Source: Serratia rubidaea (lineage in GTDB: Bacteria > Pseudomonadota > Gammaproteobacteria > Enterobacterales > Enterobacteriaceae). Taken from it: 64,000 nucleotides of DNA. The translations under genes and the position numbers were made by a program. Below the pieces are notes generated by a model. That model did no database searches and was not told the origin of the DNA. It was given only the letters and a program-made list of their open reading frames with translations. Where the stretch lies: the NCBI GenBank assembly GCA_901472405.1, contig LR590463.1, forward strand, positions 3,410,001 to 3,474,000. The letters run 5' to 3'. How positions within the stretch are numbered: position 1 is the first letter of the stretch; each line of letters starts with the position of its first letter. Below are positions 29,142 to 38,347 of this stretch, piece by piece.

Positions 29142-29849
29142 TGTCAGCCTGAGCCAGCTGCTGTTTCACCAGCGACTCCAGCTGCTCGTAGGACACCGCC
29201 CCGGCAGCATCTGATCGCCAATCAGCGTCGCCGGCGTGCCCTGCACCCCCAGCTGTTCCGCCAGCTGCATATTGGTGCGCAGCGTGCTCATACTCTGCTC
29301 GCTCGGCGTCACCGCCTTCACGCCGGTTTTCTGCTGCGCCGCGGCGATGCTGGCGTCATCGTGGAAGCCCTTTTTCGCCATCAGCCGCTGGTGCAGCGCC
29401 CAGAACTGCTGCGGGTTCTGCTGCCAGGTGGTCAATGCGATGCGCGCCGAACTGACCGAGCTTTCGCCTTTAAACGGCAGCAGTTTCACCACCAGCGCTA
29501 CGTCCGGATATTTCTTGACGATTTTTTCCAGCATCGGGTCAAAACGCTTGCAGTACGGGCAGTTGTAATCGGTAAAGGTCACCATCGTCAGCTTGGCGTC
29601 CTTCGCCCCCAGGCGCGGGCTGGCCGGATCCTGATACAGGGTTTTCGCCTGCTGCTTGATCACCTGGCTGACCTGTTGATCGGCGGTTTGCTGCTGCCAG
29701 GCGTCAACCGCCTGCGCCAGAATATCCGGGTTGGACACCAGCGTTTCACGGATCATCTCCTTAACGCGCGCCTCCTGTTCCGGGGTAAAAGGCGCGGCGG
29801 CCCACGCCGGGGACACCATCAGCAGTAAAATAATCAGTAATTTCTTCAT
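29134..29849 (-). CDS. scsC: Periplasmic disulfide isomerase/reductase ScsC, frameshifted at its end
   Basis: About 238 aa, DsbA fold. A signal peptide (ends PAWA) is followed by a helical stretch of about 55 residues (TPEQEARVKEMIRETLVSNP and on), like the trimerising stalk of Proteus ScsC, then the catalytic domain with FTDYNCPYCKRF and cis-Pro GTPATLIG. One base is missing in a CCCC run at 29199-29202; restored, the end reads QMLPGAVSYEQLESLVKQQ to ADNG. It protects or repairs thiols under copper stress, kept reduced by ScsB. Confidence 0.87.
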
Positions 29850-31891
29850 TGTTCAGTTCCTTTGGCGGCGGACAGGGTTTTAAGAACGGCATCGCGGGTT
29901 AATAAAGGGGATAACACCACGCCGTCCGGGCTGCCGGGGCCATAAATCTGGTTGAAAGGGACGCCGACGCTGCCGCGGCGTTGCAGAAACGCGCTAATCT
30001 CGGCCGAAGGCCGGCTCCAGTCGCCGCGCAGCGCCACCACGTCATCGGCCATCAGCGCCTGCTGTACATCGTCACGCATCAATACGTTGAATTTGTTGGC
30101 TTTACAGGTGACGCACCAGTCGGCGGTCACATCGACGAACACCCGCTTGTTCTGGGCCAGCGCCTGGGTGATGGCCTGCTCGCTCAGCGGCTGCCACGTC
30201 ACCCGGTCCTGCAGCGGCTGCCGCCACAGGTTCGCCGTCAGCGACAGCGTCAGCAGCGTCAGGCCGGTCACCACCAGCAGGCTGGCGCCGGCGATGCCCG
30301 CCGAACGCGCGCCGTAGCGGCGCCAGACCGCCAGCAGCAAGCCCAACAGCAGCGCGCCGCCGACCACCAGCGTCGCCTGTACGCCGATATGGTTGGTCAT
30401 CAGGCTCAGCAGCCACAGCGACGATGCCAGCATCAGCAGGCCCAGCACCAGACGCAGCACGTTCATCCAGCGGCCGGGACGCGGCAGACGCAGCGCCAGC
30501 GCCGGCCAGGCGGCAATCAGCAGCCACGGCAGGCTCATGCCGATGCCCAGCGCCAGGAACATGCCCCACAGCACCGGCAGCGGCGCGGCCAGCGCAAAAG
30601 CCACCGCGGTGCCGAGGAACGGCGCCGTACACGGCGTTGCCAGCAGCGTGGCGAACGCCCCCTGCCAGAAGTGACCGCTCATCCCCTGGCCGCCGTGGGT
30701 CGCCAGCCGGGTGCTGAGCCCGGAAGAGAGCTGCAGGTGGAACAGGCCGAACAGGTTGGCGCTAAACAGCAGCGTCACCAGCACCATAAAGCCGATAAAC
30801 CACGGGTTCTGGAACTGGATGCCCCAGCCCAGCGCCTGATTGCTCAGCCGCAGGGCGGTCATCAGCAGCGCCAGCACCAGAAACGACGCCACAATCCCGG
30901 CGCTGGAGGCGAGGAACTGCGCCCGTACGCTGCGCCGGTCGCGCTGCTCTACCTGCAGGATCGAGCCCAGCTTCATCCCCAGCACCGGCAGCACGCACGG
31001 CATCAGGTTGAGAATCAATCCGCCGGCCAGCGCCATCAGCACCGCCTGCCACAGCGTTACGCCGTCCGCAGACGACAGCGCCAGCGGCTCGCCGACGGTC
31101 AGCGTGGTTTGCTGCGCCAGGCCGTCGTCGACGACCACCAGCGTCAGCGTCTGTCCGCGCAGATCGGGCGCGGCGTCGCCCCAGCCGTCGCTGACCGGCA
31201 CCCGCGCCTGCATTCCGCCGCCGCTGTGGCTGATGACCGGTTTGCCGATATCGGCATCCGGCAGGGTGTCAAAGAACAGCGCAGGCTGACGCCAGCTGGC
31301 GCCCGCGTTGCGATCGGCGCTGATCTGCAGCTCGCCGTTGCGGTAACCGACGCGCAGATTGTCCGTCAGGCCGCTGGCGATCGGCACTTTGCCCATCGCC
31401 TGGGCAAAGTCATGGCTGAACTGCGCGTCATTGGCCGCCGACAGATCCAGCTTGAACGGATAGTCGGTCAGGATGCAGACGTTGCTGCAGGTCGACAGCG
31501 TCAGGGTGCCGGCCAGATTCGCCGGCGCAGGCCCCTTGATGACGATCGGGATGGTAACGCCGTCGTGGTAGCCCTGGGTGGTGATGCCCGCCACGTCAAA
31601 GCGCTGCGGCGCCGGCCAGAACCATTCGGCCGACGGCGGCGGTTCGCCCTGCCACTTGATCGCCGGCGCGATGCCGCCTTCGCCGGGCGAGCGCCAGTAG
31701 GTTTTCCAGCCCTTCTGCAGCTCTACCGACAGCAGCAGGCGCGTTTCTCCGGCCTGAGAGGTATCGGCGCGCAGCCGCACCTTGGCGTGATCGTTGGTCG
31801 GACTTTGCAGCCAGCCGCTGTCCGCCGCCTGCAGCATCGGCAGCCATAGCAGCAGCAGGCAGGCTAACGCCGACCTAAAGGTATTCAACAT
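29846..31891 (-). CDS. scsB: DsbD-like electron transporter ScsB
   Basis: 681 aa, intact. It has a signal peptide, an N-terminal periplasmic domain with LSTCSNVCILTDYPF, a membrane core of about eight helices with LNLMPCVLPVLGMK and ATPCTAPFLGTAVAF (the redox cysteines), and a C-terminal thioredoxin domain with DVTADWCVTCKANKF. It carries reducing power from the cytoplasm to ScsC and ScsD. It overlaps scsC by four bases. Confidence 0.93.
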   Translation of the reverse strand: MLNTFRSALACLLLLWLPMLQAADSGWLQSPTNDHAKVRLRADTSQAGETRLLLSVELQKGWKTYWRSPGEGGIAPAIKWQGEPPPSAEWFWPAPQRFDVAGITTQGYHDGVTIPIVIKGPAPANLAGTLTLSTCSNVCILTDYPFKLDLSAANDAQFSHDFAQAMGKVPIASGLTDNLRVGYRNGELQISADRNAGASWRQPALFFDTLPDADIGKPVISHSGGGMQARVPVSDGWGDAAPDLRGQTLTLVVVDDGLAQQTTLTVGEPLALSSADGVTLWQAVLMALAGGLILNLMPCVLPVLGMKLGSILQVEQRDRRSVRAQFLASSAGIVASFLVLALLMTALRLSNQALGWGIQFQNPWFIGFMVLVTLLFSANLFGLFHLQLSSGLSTRLATHGGQGMSGHFWQGAFATLLATPCTAPFLGTAVAFALAAPLPVLWGMFLALGIGMSLPWLLIAAWPALALRLPRPGRWMNVLRLVLGLLMLASSLWLLSLMTNHIGVQATLVVGGALLLGLLLAVWRRYGARSAGIAGASLLVVTGLTLLTLSLTANLWRQPLQDRVTWQPLSEQAITQALAQNKRVFVDVTADWCVTCKANKFNVLMRDDVQQALMADDVVALRGDWSRPSAEISAFLQRRGSVGVPFNQIYGPGSPDGVVLSPLLTRDAVLKTLSAAKGTEQ

Positions 31892-31939
31892 ATTTTTCTC
31901 CGTAAATGAGTCAGTTATCGTCCAGGTTGGGCGATAAAC

Positions 31940-32305
31940 TCATTCACGGAAAACGCATAATCGCAGGTGCACCCTGAGGGTGGGCGGGGAAACCGCACGC
32001 GGCGGCGGAATGCGCAGACGCGCGGTGATCACCGGGGCCAGCAGCGCCAACAGCAGGCCCAGCCCCAGCAGGACGCTTTCGAAGATCACCGGCGGCGCGG
32101 CCAGCAGTGATTTGGCGCTCAGCTCGCACGGGCTGGTGGCGGCAACGGGCTCACCGTCGTCACCGGCCGCGGCGGCGCTGACCGTCGGGATGCCGAGCGT
32201 CAGTTGCAGCGCGTGCAGGCTCGCCATGCGCTGCGTCATGCAGGTCAGTACGACCAGGCAAGCCAGGCATAAAAACCATTTTGCAATCTGTTGCCGTTTG
32301 ACCAT
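31940..32305 (-). CDS. scsA: Suppressor of copper sensitivity protein ScsA
   Basis: 121-aa small membrane protein with two hydrophobic segments (WFLCLACLVVLTCMTQRM and the helix SVLLGLGLLLALLAPVI). The C-terminus LRVHLRLCVFRE and the middle CELSAKSLLA match Salmonella ScsA, first gene of the scs locus, which suppresses copper sensitivity. It contributes to copper and peroxide tolerance; its chemistry is not known. It starts the scsABCD operon, 48 bp before scsB and divergent from flk. Confidence 0.85.
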   Translation of the reverse strand: MVKRQQIAKWFLCLACLVVLTCMTQRMASLHALQLTLGIPTVSAAAAGDDGEPVAATSPCELSAKSLLAAPPVIFESVLLGLGLLLALLAPVITARLRIPPPRAVSPPTLRVHLRLCVFRE

Positions 32306-32496
32306 GACATCCTCGTAAGCGTAATCCGCCTATCTTAACGGCGACGAGACGATTGGCAACGTTTTACCTGTAAAGAAATGTCGCGCGGATGGTATTGATA
32401 AGGGGAATTTACAGGTATCATAGTCGCTATACGACTTATAGAACCTGCGCTTTTCGCCGGGTATGACTTCTTTCTGCACAGCGAAGGACTGGTGAT

Positions 32497-33525
32497 ATGC
32501 AACCTTTGAGCGGCCCCGGCGCCCACAACCTTTCCGATCGCCCCCCATCCGGGGAGAAAAACACCACTTCCGATACGCAGCCGCTCTCTCCGGCGCAGCG
32601 CACCACGCTGGAAAAGCTGGTGGTCAAGATTATGGCCCTCAGCCCGGCCAAGTCCGCCGAGATTTGGGCCAGTCTGCGCCACGATCTGGGCGCCACCGAC
32701 GGCAGCGAACTGCGGGCCCGCCACTTTCAGCCGGCAGAGCAGCTGTTGCAGCAGCGTCTGGGACAAGCGCAGCAAAATCACGCCAGCCGTCAGCTGTTGC
32801 AGCAGTTGACCGAACTGCTGCCGCAGGGCAATAACCGGCAGGCGGTCAGCGATTTTATCCGCCAGCAGTTCGGCCACACCGTGCTGAGCCAGCTCAGCCA
32901 TCCGCAGCTGCAGCAGGTGCTGAACCAGCTGCAGAGCGGCAGCCTGACCATTCCGCATCCGCAGCAGAGCGCCGTCAGCGATCGCCCTCTCCTGCCGGCC
33001 GAGCATCAGAACCTACAGCAGCAGGTGACGCGCCTGAGCGCCGCCACCGGCGAATCGCCGGCCAAAATCTGGCAAAGCCTGTTTAATCTGGTCGGCGTAA
33101 AAACCAACGATCCGCTGCCGGCGCGCCACTTCCAGCTGTTGAGCCAGTATCTGCAGGTGAAAACGGCGCTGAGCGCGCAGCACGCCCCGACGCTGAATAA
33201 TCTGCTGACGGTGCTGAAACAGCCGGCGGATCGGCAAGAGCAGCAGCAGTTGCTGGATTACGGCCAGACGCGCCTCCACTGCGCGGCCAATACCCCGCTG
33301 ACCCAGGCGCAGGTCAACGACGCGGTGAACCAGCTGTTCGCCCGCCGGTTGGAAAAAGCCGGCGTCACGCCGACCATCCACAGCGAAACGCAAACGCCGC
33401 AGCCGCAACTCAACCCGCTGATCGCCAACGTGGTGCTGCCGCTGCAGGCCGCCCTCGGCAAGCGGGGCTGGACGCTGCTTGCGCTGCTGCTGGTGCTGGC
33501 GATCGTCCTGGCGCTGGTGTTGTAA
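32497..33525 (+). CDS. flk: Flagellar regulator Flk (RflH)
   Basis: 342-aa protein with one C-terminal membrane anchor (WTLLALLLVLAIVLALVL), the rest cytoplasmic. The start MQPLSGPGAHNLSDRPPSG and internal segments such as GNNRQAVSDFIRQQFG and RPLLPAEHQNLQQQVTRL align with E. coli Flk. In Salmonella Flk prevents premature secretion of the anti-sigma factor FlgM while the hook is incomplete. It is convergent with the rhodanese gene, 9 bp apart. Confidence 0.9.
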   Translation: MQPLSGPGAHNLSDRPPSGEKNTTSDTQPLSPAQRTTLEKLVVKIMALSPAKSAEIWASLRHDLGATDGSELRARHFQPAEQLLQQRLGQAQQNHASRQLLQQLTELLPQGNNRQAVSDFIRQQFGHTVLSQLSHPQLQQVLNQLQSGSLTIPHPQQSAVSDRPLLPAEHQNLQQQVTRLSAATGESPAKIWQSLFNLVGVKTNDPLPARHFQLLSQYLQVKTALSAQHAPTLNNLLTVLKQPADRQEQQQLLDYGQTRLHCAANTPLTQAQVNDAVNQLFARRLEKAGVTPTIHSETQTPQPQLNPLIANVVLPLQAALGKRGWTLLALLLVLAIVLALVL

Positions 33526-33534
33526 CCGTAGACG

Positions 33535-33989
33535 TCAGGCGCAGCCGCAGTCGACATCTGACGGCTGTCCCGCCAGAGAACCGCGCGACGCGCCGCTGAC
33601 CACCGGATAGCCGTCGCGCAGCCAGAAATCCAGCCCGCCAATCAGCTCCTTGACCTTAAACCCTAGCCGGGCCAGCTGATAGGCCCCCTTCGTCGACGCG
33701 TTACAGCCAATACCGTCGCAGTAGGTGATATACACTTTATCGCGATCCAGCGCCGCCGTGCCGGCCTCATCCATCCGCCGGTGCGGCAGGCTGACGGCGC
33801 CGGGAATGTGCCCCGCCAGATAGTGCTGTTCGGAACGCGCATCAATGACCACGATGGCGTCAACGCCGTGACGTAAATCCTCCGCCACATCCCAGGCATC
33901 GGTATAAAAACGCAGTTTTGCCGCCAGATACGCCAGGTTCTCTGCCGCTTCGGCCGGGGAAATGCTAAAACCTGTGAACGATACGTCAT
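33535..33989 (-). CDS. Rhodanese-domain protein, probable frameshift near N-terminus
   Basis: About 151 aa, single rhodanese domain. Core segments: VVIDARSEQHYLAGHIPGA and the active loop YITYCDGIGCNASTKGA, with Cys in the catalytic place. In the printed frame no good start exists below 34062, whereas ATG at 33989 (MTYRSQVLA) has GAGGG nine bases upstream; one missing base near 33962-33964 would join it to ISPAEAAENLAYLAAKL. I favour that reading. It is divergent from a MocR regulator that may control it. Substrate unknown. Confidence 0.75.
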
Positions 33990-34041
33990 GCTGTTTACCC
34001 TCAGTTGCGATCAAATGATGATGACAAGCATGCCCTATTTT

Positions 34042-34082
34042 GGTCTTATCAATGAGACCCATTTTTTATCACCGATAAGACC
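34042..34082. promoter_or_regulatory. Inverted repeat in rhodanese/MocR gap
   Basis: GGTCTTATC (34042-34050) and GATAAGACC (34074-34082) are perfect arms, with a further ATGAGACC at 34052-34059 in the same orientation as the second arm. They lie just before the regulator start and are probably its operator. Confidence 0.55.
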
Positions 34083-34086
34083 GATC

Positions 34087-35520
34087 ATGACACAAACGCT
34101 GCTGACGCTGTTCCAACGGCCGGAACAGGCCGACACCCCGCTGCGCGAACGCGTCTGCAGTACGCTGCGGCGCGCGATTCACAGCGGCGCACTGACCTGC
34201 GGGCAACGTCTGCCCTCCAGCCGCACGCTGGCCGCCGATTTAGGCGTCTCACGCGTCACGGCGGAGGCCGCCTACGGCCAGCTGGAGGCCGAGGGATATT
34301 TACAGCGCCGCGTCGGTCAGGGCACCTTTGTCGCCATCTCGGTGACCAAAATGCGCCCGCCCGGCCGGCCGCAGCCGCGCCCGCAGCTTTCCCGCCGCGG
34401 CAGCCAGATCGTCGCCACCGGCGGCTGCCGCGATCCGCAAAGACCGCTGCCGTTCGCCGCCGGCTCCCCCGATCTGCGCCTGTTCCCCGTTAAACAGTGG
34501 CAACAGCTGACGGCGCAGCAGTGGCGGCGACAGGGGGAAGCATTAATGCGCTACGGCGACCCGCAGGGCTACCCGCCGCTGCGGGAGGCGATCGCCGCCC
34601 ACGTCAACCAAACGCGCGGCGTTAACTGCAATGCGCAGCAGGTGATCGTGCTGACCAGCTCGCAACAGGCCCTGCAGCTGATCACCACCCTGTTGCTGGA
34701 CGACGGCGACCGGGTGTGGATTGAAGATCCCGCCTATCTCGGCGCGCGCAACGCTTTTCTCAGCGCCGGCGCACAGCTCACCCCCGTCGCGGTGGATGAC
34801 GCCGGTATGCGGCCCCATGACGCGCTGCCCGCTCCGCGCCTGATCTACCTGACCCCCTCGCACCAGTATCCCAGCGGCGTGACGCTCAGCCTGGCCCGCC
34901 GGCTGGCGCTGCTGGCGCAGGCGGAAAAACAGCGGGCGTGGATCGTGGAAGACGACTATGACAGCGAGTTTCACTATGACGGCCAGCCGATGCCCGCCAT
35001 GCAGGGGCTGGATCGCGCCGGCAACGTGCTGTATCTCGGCACATTTTCCAAATCGCTGTTTCCTGCGCTGCGGCTGGCCTATCTGATTGTGCCGCCGGCG
35101 CTGGTGGAGGCCTTCGTCACCGCCCGCAGCGTCTATGACGGCCACACCACCCAGCTGAATCAGGCCGTCACCGCGGAATTTATGCGTCAGGGACATTTTG
35201 CCGCCCATATCCGCTATATGCGCCAGCTGTACCGCAGCCGCCGCGACCATCTGCAGCAGCAAATAGCACGCCACTGGCGGCACTTTGCCACGCCGCAGCC
35301 GACCCACGGCGGCCTGCAGCTCAGCGTGTGGCTGCCGGCAGGCTGCGAAGCGGCGTTGACCCGCCAGGCCAGACAGGTCGGCGTGCTGACGCCCGGGCTG
35401 GCGGCCCATTACCAACTCGACGCCGCACGGCGCGACGGCTGGCTGCTGGGCTTTGCCGCGCTCACGCCGGGAGAAATCAGCGCCGCCGTGGCGCGTCTGG
35501 CTCATCTGCGCCCCGACTGA
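34087..35520 (+). CDS. MocR/PdxR-type regulator (GntR HTH plus aminotransferase domain)
   Basis: About 477 aa. A GntR winged helix (LRRAIHSGALTCGQRLPSSR, LGVSRVTAEAAYGQLEAEGY) is joined to a fold-type I aminotransferase domain; the PLP lysine lies in YLGTFSKSLFPALRLAYL and other PLP contacts in DPAYLGARN and EDDYDSEFHYDG. Members regulate vitamin B6, GABA, taurine or amino-acid genes by sensing PLP adducts. The divergent neighbour is a rhodanese-like gene, so its target may be sulfur-related; this is speculative. Confidence 0.87.
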   Translation: MTQTLLTLFQRPEQADTPLRERVCSTLRRAIHSGALTCGQRLPSSRTLAADLGVSRVTAEAAYGQLEAEGYLQRRVGQGTFVAISVTKMRPPGRPQPRPQLSRRGSQIVATGGCRDPQRPLPFAAGSPDLRLFPVKQWQQLTAQQWRRQGEALMRYGDPQGYPPLREAIAAHVNQTRGVNCNAQQVIVLTSSQQALQLITTLLLDDGDRVWIEDPAYLGARNAFLSAGAQLTPVAVDDAGMRPHDALPAPRLIYLTPSHQYPSGVTLSLARRLALLAQAEKQRAWIVEDDYDSEFHYDGQPMPAMQGLDRAGNVLYLGTFSKSLFPALRLAYLIVPPALVEAFVTARSVYDGHTTQLNQAVTAEFMRQGHFAAHIRYMRQLYRSRRDHLQQQIARHWRHFATPQPTHGGLQLSVWLPAGCEAALTRQARQVGVLTPGLAAHYQLDAARRDGWLLGFAALTPGEISAAVARLAHLRPD

Positions 35521-35547
35521 GCGCGCCGGCACCTCTCCCGTTGTGCA

Positions 35548-35563
35548 ACAAAATGCATTTTGT
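35548..35563. promoter_or_regulatory. 16-bp palindrome upstream of apbE
   Basis: ACAAAATGCATTTTGT is perfect and lies 75 bp before the apbE start. It looks like an operator; the factor is not identified. Confidence 0.5.
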
Positions 35564-35637
35564 CGCCGCCGCCCCTTTCTATTTGCCGCGCTTTGCTCTA
35601 TTTATAGCGCCTTTATTTTGTCTTCAAGGATCCCGCC

Positions 35638-36668
35638 ATGGCCTACTCTTTCGCCAGAAGCCTGCCGTTCGTCGCCGCGCTGATGCTGCTCACCGCCTGC
35701 GATAACGCCGCCACCCGCCCGCAGATGGATATCGCCGGTAAAACCATGGGAACGTTTTACAGCGTCAAAATCAGCGGCGAGGTGACGGAAAACCGTCAGC
35801 AGCTGCAGCAGGAGATCGACGCGCTGCTGGAGCAGGCCAATGACGATATCTCCACCTACCGCGCCGATTCGGTGCTGTCGCGCTTTAACCGTTCACACAG
35901 CAGTGCGCCGCAGCCGATCCCGCGCGGCATGGCGGATATTATTCTCACCGCCCAGCGCATCGGCCGCGATACCCATGACGCGATGAACATCACCGTCGGT
36001 CCGCTGGTGAATCTGTGGGGCTTTGGCCCGGACAAACGTCCGGTGAGCGTTCCCAGCCAGCAGCAGATCGACGCCGCCAAACGTAACGTCGGCCTGCAGC
36101 ACCTGACGCTGACCAGTAATGCGCAGGGCGAGTGGCTGCAAAAAGATCTGCCGGGGCTGTATGTCGATCTGTCGACGCTGGCGAAGGCTACGGTGCGGAT
36201 CTGCTGGCGCAGCTGATGGCGCGTAAAGGCATCACCAACTACCTGGTGTCGGTGGGCGGTGCGGTGCGTTCACGCGGCGTTAACGGCCAGGGCCAGCCGT
36301 GGCGCGTGGCGATCCAAAAACCCACCGACCAGGAAAACGCGGTGCAGGCGCTGGTGGATCTGCAGGGCTACGGCATCAGCACCGCCGGCAGCTACCGCAA
36401 CTACTTTGAGCAGAACGGTCAGCGCTATTCGCACATTATTGACCCCAACACCGGCCGGCCGATTAACCACCGCCTGGTCTCGGTGACGGTGATCGCCCCC
36501 ACCGCGCTGGAAGCCGACGGCTGGGACTCCGGCCTGATGGTGCTCGGCAGCGAAAAGGCGATGAAGCTGGCGGAACAGCAAGGGCTGGCGGTGTATATGA
36601 TCAGCAAAACCGACGACGGCTTCAGCGCGCAGATGACACCGCAGTTTAAGGCGTTTTTGCTGCAGTAG
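35638..36668 (+). CDS. apbE: FAD:protein FMN transferase ApbE, frameshifted
   Basis: About 343-aa lipoprotein. The lipobox is LMLLTAC; the mature part begins with the typical MDIAGKTMGTFYSVKI, then GPLVNLWGFGPDKRP. One G is missing at about 36179-36181; restored, DLSTLGEGYGADLLAQLMAR continues into GGAVRSRGVNGQGQPWRVAI, YSHIIDPNTGRPINH and SGLMVLGSEKAMKLAE. ApbE attaches FMN covalently to Thr of flavoproteins such as NqrBC or RnfG in the periplasm. No partner lies in the window. Confidence 0.9.
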
Positions 36669-36677
36669 CGCCACATA

Positions 36678-36721
36678 GCCAATGACTGGCAATGGCCCAA
36701 TGCGGCCTGCCAGTCATTGGC
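36678..36721. repeat. 14-bp perfect inverted repeat after apbE
   Basis: GCCAATGACTGGCA (36678-36691) and TGCCAGTCATTGGC (36708-36721), loop 16 nt. It sits between convergent apbE and the small membrane gene and may stop transcripts from both sides, although there is no T tract. Confidence 0.55.
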
Positions 36722-36734
36722 ACTAATACACTGA

Positions 36735-37154
36735 TTAATCAATTGGGTATCCCACGAATACTTTGACAATCCCCAACATGGTGCAACCTATCAAAAATAA
36801 GGTCGACCAGATGATATGCATCCGATGATATGTCGTGATCCACCCCGTTAACTCGCGGGGAAGAGATTGCAGAAATGTATACGCCTCCGATGGCACAAAG
36901 GTATCCTTTCCTGTTTTTATCTTTTTGTTTTTCAATAACTTATTGAAAAAATCCGTTGGGAAATAGCTGCCAAAATAGCCAAAGTATACAGCGAGTTGAT
37001 TGAAATCATTCATGTACAACCCCTCGTTTGCATATAGGGCGACAATGCGCTTATATTTTTTGCGGTTTATCCCAAAAAAAATCATGGTGAGAAAACCGAT
37101 AAAAATAGCCAGGAAAGAGAGTATCGTGCCGACATCCAGTAAAATCGAAATCAT
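36735..37154 (-). CDS. Small membrane protein, candidate immunity protein
   Basis: 139 aa, no named family recognised. Topology: N-terminal helix (about 5-28), a basic segment NRKKYKRIVALYANEG, a polar middle with LLKNKKIKTGKDTF, and a C-terminal helix (IIWSTLFLIGCTMLGIVKVF). It starts 10 bp after the toxin-like gene, with AGG before the ATG, so the two should be cotranslated. An inner-membrane immunity protein is what a pore-forming toxin would need. A diverged relative lies at 27994-28386. Function is inferred from context and topology. Confidence 0.6.
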   Translation of the reverse strand: MISILLDVGTILSFLAIFIGFLTMIFFGINRKKYKRIVALYANEGLYMNDFNQLAVYFGYFGSYFPTDFFNKLLKNKKIKTGKDTFVPSEAYTFLQSLPRELTGWITTYHRMHIIWSTLFLIGCTMLGIVKVFVGYPID

Positions 37155-37164
37155 TTATTACCTA

Positions 37165-38190
37165 TTATTTTATAAAAGTTTTCACCGGCCATCCCACCGA
37201 ATGAACCTGCCACGGCGCCACCAACAAGGCTCCCGCAGAAGCACCGATAATCGCACAAGCAAGCCCCGCACTACCGGCCATCGGTGCGCTGATAATACCC
37301 AACGCCACGCAGAGGCCTCCTCCAGCCATCGCTCCCATACTACCGCCAATGGCGCCGCCACCTGTACCAAAAAGAAATGAACCATACTCTCTGAACGCGA
37401 CCCGGGTACATTCACTTTCGCGGCCGACCGTACAGGAATGATAGATATCATTGGTCGTACTGGTCGCAGTAATACCCAGCCCCACCCAGCCGGCGCTGCG
37501 CATAAACCTGATCGCTCTGCTGGTGCCGTCCAGATAGGTCGAGTAGCCGCCGATCGCCCCCACGCCGGCCGTCGTCCACTCATGGACAATCGAACGGCTG
37601 GATAAGTTTAAGGCTCTTTTCATCCGCTCATACGGATGTAGATTAATAATTTTACGCGGCAGGCGGTTGAAAATCGGCTTATCCAGCATCGTCTTAAGTT
37701 CAGCGAATAACCGGTTACGCTCCACAAAAAACTGCTGGCTAATCAACGATCCCTGAGTACGGAACTGATTCTGGTAAGCCCTTTCGATCTGCTTCAGAAT
37801 CTCTTCAATACGGCTAAAGTAACGCTTTCCGGCATCGCTGGCCGTGGCCAGCCCTGAACTGCTGCCGTTAAGAACGGTGGCTATCGTCTCATAATGGCGT
37901 TGCAGAAAACTTGCCTGTTGCGTGTCCGCCTGCGCCAGCGTCTGGTTAACACGATTCTTCGCCTGACGTAACTGCCTTAGGGCCGGCCCTTGCTGGGAAT
38001 TGGCCGGATCGGCAACGATCAGGATATGTCCGGGCTTCAGCCAAGGCGTATCGGCATTTAGCCGCATAAAATAACCGGCGGCTGCGCTGCGTGGATTTCT
38101 GAACAGCATGTTGCCCTGTGAAGAGAGTGACCCCGGTGTTTCAACCACGCAGTAACCGGGTTCAATACGCTGATGGGAGGGAAAGGTCAT
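37165..38190 (-). CDS. Candidate pore-forming antibacterial effector (possibly type VI secreted)
   Basis: 341 aa, no named family recognised with certainty. The N-terminal 55 residues (RLNADTPWLKPGHILIVADP) resemble LysM-like heads of some secreted effectors. Residues 60-190 are helical and charged. From about 205 the protein is rich in Gly/Ala with hydrophobic stretches: GVGAIGGYSTYLDG, GWVGLGITATSTT, GTGGGAIGGSMGAMAGGG and GSAGLACAIIGASAGALL, a glycine-zipper pattern seen in pore-forming type VI effectors such as Tse4. No export signal is present. ATG at 38190 follows AGGAG. The membrane gene downstream would be its immunity partner. Toxicity is untested. Confidence 0.55.
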   Translation of the reverse strand: MTFPSHQRIEPGYCVVETPGSLSSQGNMLFRNPRSAAAGYFMRLNADTPWLKPGHILIVADPANSQQGPALRQLRQAKNRVNQTLAQADTQQASFLQRHYETIATVLNGSSSGLATASDAGKRYFSRIEEILKQIERAYQNQFRTQGSLISQQFFVERNRLFAELKTMLDKPIFNRLPRKIINLHPYERMKRALNLSSRSIVHEWTTAGVGAIGGYSTYLDGTSRAIRFMRSAGWVGLGITATSTTNDIYHSCTVGRESECTRVAFREYGSFLFGTGGGAIGGSMGAMAGGGLCVALGIISAPMAGSAGLACAIIGASAGALLVAPWQVHSVGWPVKTFIK

Positions 38191-38215
38191 TAGTGAGACT
38201 CCTTGTCGTAATGAC

Positions 38216-38347
38216 GTATATACCCGTCATACTTCAAGCTGCAGATGTGTTGGCTGCACTCAGTCACCCGAATCACTTACTGATGTAAGCGCATCGGGAT
38301 TCCTTCCCTTGCCACCTTCCTGCAACTCGAATTATTTAGGGTATATA
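38216..38347. repeat. ERIC / IRU element
   Basis: An imperfect palindrome of about 132 bp whose ends read GTATATACCC and GGGTATATA. The centre, GTAAGTGATTCGGGTGA on the minus strand and TGATGTAAGCGCATCGGGAT on the plus, matches the conserved ERIC core (AAGTAAGTGACTGGGGTGAG). It lies between the effector gene and cusA. ERICs are non-coding and mobile by an unknown mechanism. Confidence 0.8.

Noticed and set aside
29981-31849. Long open frame (over 600 codons) opposite scsB, with similar ones opposite cusA (38808-40697), purF (11509-12795) and folC (14576-15808).
   Set aside because: GC-rich codon bias leaves stop-poor antisense frames; they are full of Arg, Gln and His, match no family and have no ribosome sites.
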